This document shows, piece after piece, positions 59,801 to 64,000 of a stretch of 64,000 nt of DNA. The stretch lies in assembly GCA_026686845.1 (NCBI GenBank), contig JAIVEN010000018.1, forward strand, positions 14,355,001 through 14,419,000, in the 5' to 3' direction. Position 1 is the stretch's first letter, and every line of letters begins with the position of its first letter. Made by a program: the position numbers and the translations under genes. The notes below the pieces were generated by a model that saw nothing but the letters and a program-made list of their open reading frames with translations, searched no databases and was not told the origin of the DNA. This stretch comes from Adenanthera pavonina (taxonomy: Eukaryota; Streptophyta; Magnoliopsida; Fabales; Fabaceae).

Positions 59801-61438
59801 CATTCTATAAAGTACCATCCAGGGAAAGCTAATGTAGTGGCTGATGCATTCAGTAGAAAAACAGTTCATATAGCCCACATGATGATTTGTGAAATGAAAA
59901 TGCCAGAAGATTTTAGGGATTTGTACTTATTTCTCCAATTACATGAGACCAAAATTGGTAATGAATTTTTACAAGATTTAATGAAAGCCCAACATAATGA
60001 TGAGTTTGTAAAAGTAGTTAAAGAAAAGATGATTCAGGGAGAAATGCAAGAATTCAATGAGACAAATGATAGTCTGATCAGGTTTTCAGAAAAGAGTGTA
60101 TGTTCCTCCAGTAGCAGAACTAAAGGAAAAGATATTGGTAGAGGCGCATCAAAGTAAATACACTATTCACCCAGGTATTACAAAAATGTATCATGATTTA
60201 AGGAAATTATTTTGGTGGCCTAGGATGAAAAGTGATATTACTTGGTATGTGTCTAAGTGCTTGGTATGCCAAAGAGTTAAAATAGAACATCAAAAGCCAG
60301 TAGGAATATTACAGCCTTTAGATATCCCTGAATGGAAGTGGGATAGTATATCAATGGACTTCATTATGGGATTACTTAGGACATCATCATGACATGATGC
60401 TATCTGAGTTATAGTAGGCAGGCTCACGAAGTCAGCACATTTCCTAGCCATGAGATCAACATATACACTGGATAAATTAGCACAGTTATACGTTAAAGAG
60501 ATAATAAGACTTCATGGGGTGCCAAGCAATATTATTTCTGATCATGCTCTGAGATTTACTTCGAATTTCTGGAAGTTATTGCAACAAGGCCTATGTCCTA
60601 AATTTAGATTCAGTATAGCATTTCAGCCTCAAATTGATGGACAAACTGGGAGGACAATTCAAATGTTAGAGGATATGCTAAGTACTTGTGTGCTTGAAAT
60701 GAAAGGAAACTAGGATATATACTTACCACCAGTAAAATTCACATATAATAACAGCTATCATTCCAATATTTAGATGGCTCCTTATAAAGCATTATATGGT
60801 AGGAAATGTAGGTCCCCACTGTGTTGGATTGAATTGGGCCAAAGACAGTTGATTGGTCCAAAAATTGTTGACCTAACCTCAAGACAAATTGAAATGATAA
60901 GAATGAAATTACTAACGGCTCAAAGCAGGCAAAAGAGTTATGTAGATAAAAGGAGGAAACCGTTAGAATTCAAAATAGGAGATCATGTTTTCCTCAAAGT
61001 ATCTCCTACGACTGGAGTTGGTCGGTCACTTAAGACCAAAAGCCTTTGTCCCAAGTACATGGGATCTTTTGAAATTCTCTTAAAAGCCGGACTTGTAGCC
61101 TATAAATTAGCCCTACTAACAAATTTGAGCCAAATACATGATGTTTTCCATGTCTCCTAGCTAAAAAAATATCAACTTGATCCTTCACACATCATAGAAT
61201 ATGAATGCTTTGACTTACAAGATCATCTTTACATTAATGTTATACCTGAAAAGACTATAAATTAGTCAAGCAGCTGATGAACAAAGACATTTCTGTAGTG
61301 AAGATGGTTTGGAAGGGCTTAACACCAGAAGAAGCAACCTGGGAGATAGAAGCAGATATGAGACAAAGATATCCAAAGCTATTTAATTAAGGTATGTTTT
61401 AAATTTCGAGGACGAAATTTATTTTAAGGGGGTAGAAA
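56887..61438 (+). pseudogene. gag-pol: Decayed Ty3/gypsy gag-pol with chromodomain, Tekay/Del-like
   Basis: ATG 56887 (MARTRR, then a stop). Gag has FRKHCPPSFEGKFDEQVAEDWI near 57165 and FFEYFYDKYFPRS near 57390. Two zinc knuckles lie near 57868-57960 (CDQCGKVHGNRPC, CGKAGHYA). Protease is DSGASHSSIS near 58100. RT has FIDDILVY near 59085, RNase H YHPGKANVVADAFSRK near 59815. Integrase has the HHCC region HPGITKMYHDLRKLFWWPR to CLVCQRVK near 60160-60270, and SMDFIMGL near 60353. A C-terminal chromodomain-like end, PEEATWEIEADMRQRYPKLF, precedes the PPT. The FEDE tail before the PPT is typical of Tekay/Del chromoviruses. Many stops and frameshifts make it non-functional. Confidence 0.85.
61426..61438 (+). 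promoter_or_regulatory. Polypurine tract of the Tekay-like element
   Basis: AAGGGGGTAGAAA immediately before the 3' LTR start TGTAATATCC. Confidence 0.8.
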
Positions 61439-62490
61439 TGTAATATCCTGAAATTTGTACTGGATATTCAAGTCTCAATATTTTAAAATCTATAAAAAAT
61501 TTGCAAAAATGGGTATACACTATTTTGCATGAAATAGGGTAAAAAAATCAATTATCTCGGTTGGAAGGAAAAAAAAGAAAATGACCATTTTTCTCCTGAA
61601 AAAAAAAGAAAAAGAAAAAAAGGTAAGGCGGTGGGCACAAGGTGAAGGTCACAAGGTGAAGGTGAAGAAAAAGTTATGAATTTTGGAAAAAATTATACTT
61701 AATGAGCTGAAAAGTTTTAAAATTTATGAATTTGCCCCGAGTTAAGGGCATTTTTTTAAATATGCAAAATTGTAGTCAAAATGAAGCTCTTAATGAGCTA
61801 AGTCCAATGGAATATAGTATTGAATTTATTCAGATCAAATTAATATTTATTAGATAATTATGGTTTAATATTAATATTTTACCAGATAAAAGTCAGTTTT
61901 AACTACAGGAAAATGCAGTATTAATTCAAGAAAAATTAGTAGGCCTTGCTAAAATATATTTTTGGTCATAATAATATTTTTGGACTAAAAGTAAATGTTG
62001 GATAATCCTATACCAATTTAATGACAATTTTGTCAAAAATACTTAATCGGTACGAGTAAATTTAATCGGTAAAGGATATTTTGGTCCATTAAAGTTTATG
62101 AAGCAATTTTTGGCCAACAAAGAAGGTGAAGCATGTTGGAATTCAGAATGGGACACATGAGGAATTAATTGAAAATTTTTATTAAAGTCAACTCAAGTTG
62201 GTTAAGTAATTAACTTGCACTATTCACCTATCAGTTCTCTTTCCTCCAAGTGATGAGTTAAGCTTCATTTTAAGTCATTTCTCCTTCATTTAGACATCTA
62301 GAACTGAGGAGAGGAAGAGAGGAAGAACACCAAAAAGCATAAGAGAAAAGGAGAAGCTTGAAGGCAAAGTTGAAGCTCCAAGTTGCAAGGTAACATTCTA
62401 AGGCTATGTTTTTGAGTTTCTAAGTGTTTGGAAGAGATTTCATGGAGCATTTCTCTTTATTTTGCCTTTGAAATTTTCTACCTAGAGAGA
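61439..62490 (+). repeat. 3' LTR of the Tekay-like element (start; end unclear)
   Basis: Begins TGTAATATCCTGAAATTTG and aligns with the reverse complement of the two solo LTRs through several blocks, for example AATTATCTCGG, AAAATGACCATTTT and the AATGAAGCTCT region. Similarity becomes weak after about 62450. The related solo LTRs are 2.8-2.95 kb, so this LTR may extend beyond the window, with a foreign insert in it. Confidence 0.75.
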
Positions 62491-63507
62491 GAGAAGAGAG
62501 AGAAAGTGAAGCCATGGAAAAATCAAACCATAAAAAAGGATGTATAGGTCTTAAGCAACAAGACTATTGTTGAAGATTATACCATAAGCCAATCATTGTA
62601 TTATGAACATTGTGCTTCATTATGAAAAAAAATGTATTTTTCCTTTTATTACATTATTATATTGTTTACATGTTTATCTTTATAATAATATTCTTGGATA
62701 AATAATTTTATCCTAAATGTCCTTAGTCGATCATCTTTGTGAGAACAATGATGAACTAAGACTAGTATGATTTTGATTGATAATTATATGATAATTATGT
62801 ACGAAGATACAAATCAAAATCATAAACTCCTATTAGGGAATAGGCGCTAGCTCGACCTGTCATGAGATAACTACATGGATCAAGTCATAAGCATATTTTA
62901 TATATAACCGTATCACTAAGCCCTCAGACCTGAGATCACCATGGCTTCCTACATAGGAAACACTATACTATGACATAGTCAAAAGTCACCTTTAATCAGG
63001 AGATCATAAAGGCTATTATCGGGCATAGTGGAATTCATGTGGAGGAAGATGAATGATCAAGATAGAATTTATCCCTCTAATCAATGGAGAGATATATCTG
63101 GGCCCCACAATGAGTAAGACTGAGAAATGCATGGCCGTGCTCGAATAGAAGAGTTTCCATTTATTCTGTCAGTCTGCTTGGAGATCGAAAAAGTAATGGT
63201 CGAGTAAGATAAAGATGACATTTCCATGCCTTAGACTTGACCTATATATCATGAGACAAAAGGGATGTGATCAAGTTATATGATAGGTTACATCGGATCA
63301 ATGATCTCATATGATTTGGGTAGTCACAATGTCTTGCTAGAGGTCACTTATGACTTGTGGGTTTAATAGTGTTATTAGCCCACTGCCAACATCATATGGG
63401 CCTATAGAGTCACACACAAGAACAGGCTAACTCGAGCTAGAATGTCCAGATTCATTGAATAAAAAATGTATCTAGATTCAATGAATTTAAAGTTCAATTT
63501 AGAGTGA
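62491..63507. other. Unassigned repeat-like sequence
   Basis: Non-coding, with moderate GC in 62830-63430 (for example ATATCTGGGCCCCACAATG near 63090). It lacks any ORF of note and does not resemble the other elements here. The style suggests an LTR or leader of another retroelement nested in the Tekay-like LTR; no terminus was found. Confidence 0.35.
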
Positions 63508-63600
63508 TTGAATTATATATATATATTTGATATATATATGTTTGATATATTATATATTTGATATATATTATATTATTTTGATATATATATATATATTTTA
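63508..63600. repeat. AT microsatellite
   Basis: TA-dinucleotide runs separated by TTGA or TTTGA (for example 63512-63526 and 63581-63596). AT-rich low-complexity sequence with repeated ATTTGATTTAAAT words continues to about 63890. Confidence 0.85.
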
Positions 63601-64000
63601 TTCAAATTAATTTAAATGAATTAGTTTTAAATTTAATTTTATGTGATAGATTTAAATTTAAACTACTGTCATAATCTAAATTTGATTTAAATTTGATTCT
63701 AAATTTAAATTTAAACTAATACTCTAAATTTGATTTATATGATAAATTCAATTTAGATTTGATTCTTGATATAGATTAGATAGTTAGTTTAGATTTAATC
63801 TATTAGATAGATTTAAATTCAAACTAATCTATTTAATCAATATTTGATTTAGTTTAAATAATTGATTTAAATTAAACAAATATGAAATCCTATCTATATA
63901 TTGATATAGACTAGGATCATTTGATATAGAATCAATAGAACTTCACACCACCCTAAAGAGAGAGCAGTCGTACACTCAAAGAGCAAAACTGTATGGACAA

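Noticed and set aside
63600..63890. AT-rich repeated words as a centromeric satellite
   Set aside because: No regular unit length is visible; it is low-complexity sequence only.

Overview
The window is plant nuclear DNA, almost certainly from a flowering plant. It is a nest of LTR retrotransposons in AT-rich sequence with no recognisable intact host gene, and I see no tRNA, rRNA, CRISPR or bacterial-type feature. The species cannot be named from the sequence.

The main family is a Ty1/copia element of the Sirevirus type. It has 1.6-1.7 kb LTRs (TGTTG...TAACA), an initiator-Met-tRNA primer site, a Gag with two CCHC knuckles, a Pol in the order protease, integrase, reverse transcriptase, RNase H, a roughly 1 kb non-coding spacer, and a third large 'env-like' ORF that ends shortly before the polypurine tract AAAAAGGGGGAGAA. 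At least five copies or parts are present. A (1-11893) is old and cut by the left window edge. B is a composite (20626-40371, target duplication GATAG). C is on the minus strand (40627-47488, target duplication CAAAA). D (48351-56441) is 5'-truncated and joined head-on to an inverted LTR piece (47754-48331).

Ty3/gypsy sequences fill the rest. Two antisense solo LTRs lie at 6114-9064 (duplication CCTAT, inside the env-like gene of A) and 12165-14953 (duplication CCTTT). A decayed gypsy gag-pol of CRM/Reina-like aspect lies at 15809-20047. A decayed Tekay/Del-like element with a C-terminal chromodomain lies at 56887-61438, and its 3' LTR starts at 61439. That LTR is related to the two solo LTRs. 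From about 62500 the sequence changes to another AT-rich repeat.

The oldest layer is a DUF4283/zinc-knuckle reading frame of the LINE ORF1 type. B and C inserted into it and left three pieces (20405-20625, 40377-40626, 47494-47753). Composite B is best explained by one sirevirus inserting into the pol of another, followed by recombination between their direct gag-pol repeats.

The observations most worth checking are in the non-coding parts of the sirevirus. (1) The pol/env spacer of all four copies keeps a 3'-splice-like site and a 5'-splice-like site 111-112 nt apart, and the gag/pol boundary carries a similar acceptor-like site. (2) A perfect copy of the polypurine tract lies inside the env-like coding sequence. 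(3) AACGG (MSA/Myb3R-like) motifs cluster just upstream of the LTR TATA box. (4) The LTRs are built from a dense array of CAGACGAA and AAAATTCGAATTTC modules. Most stop codons look like C-to-T decay, some at the same codon in different copies.
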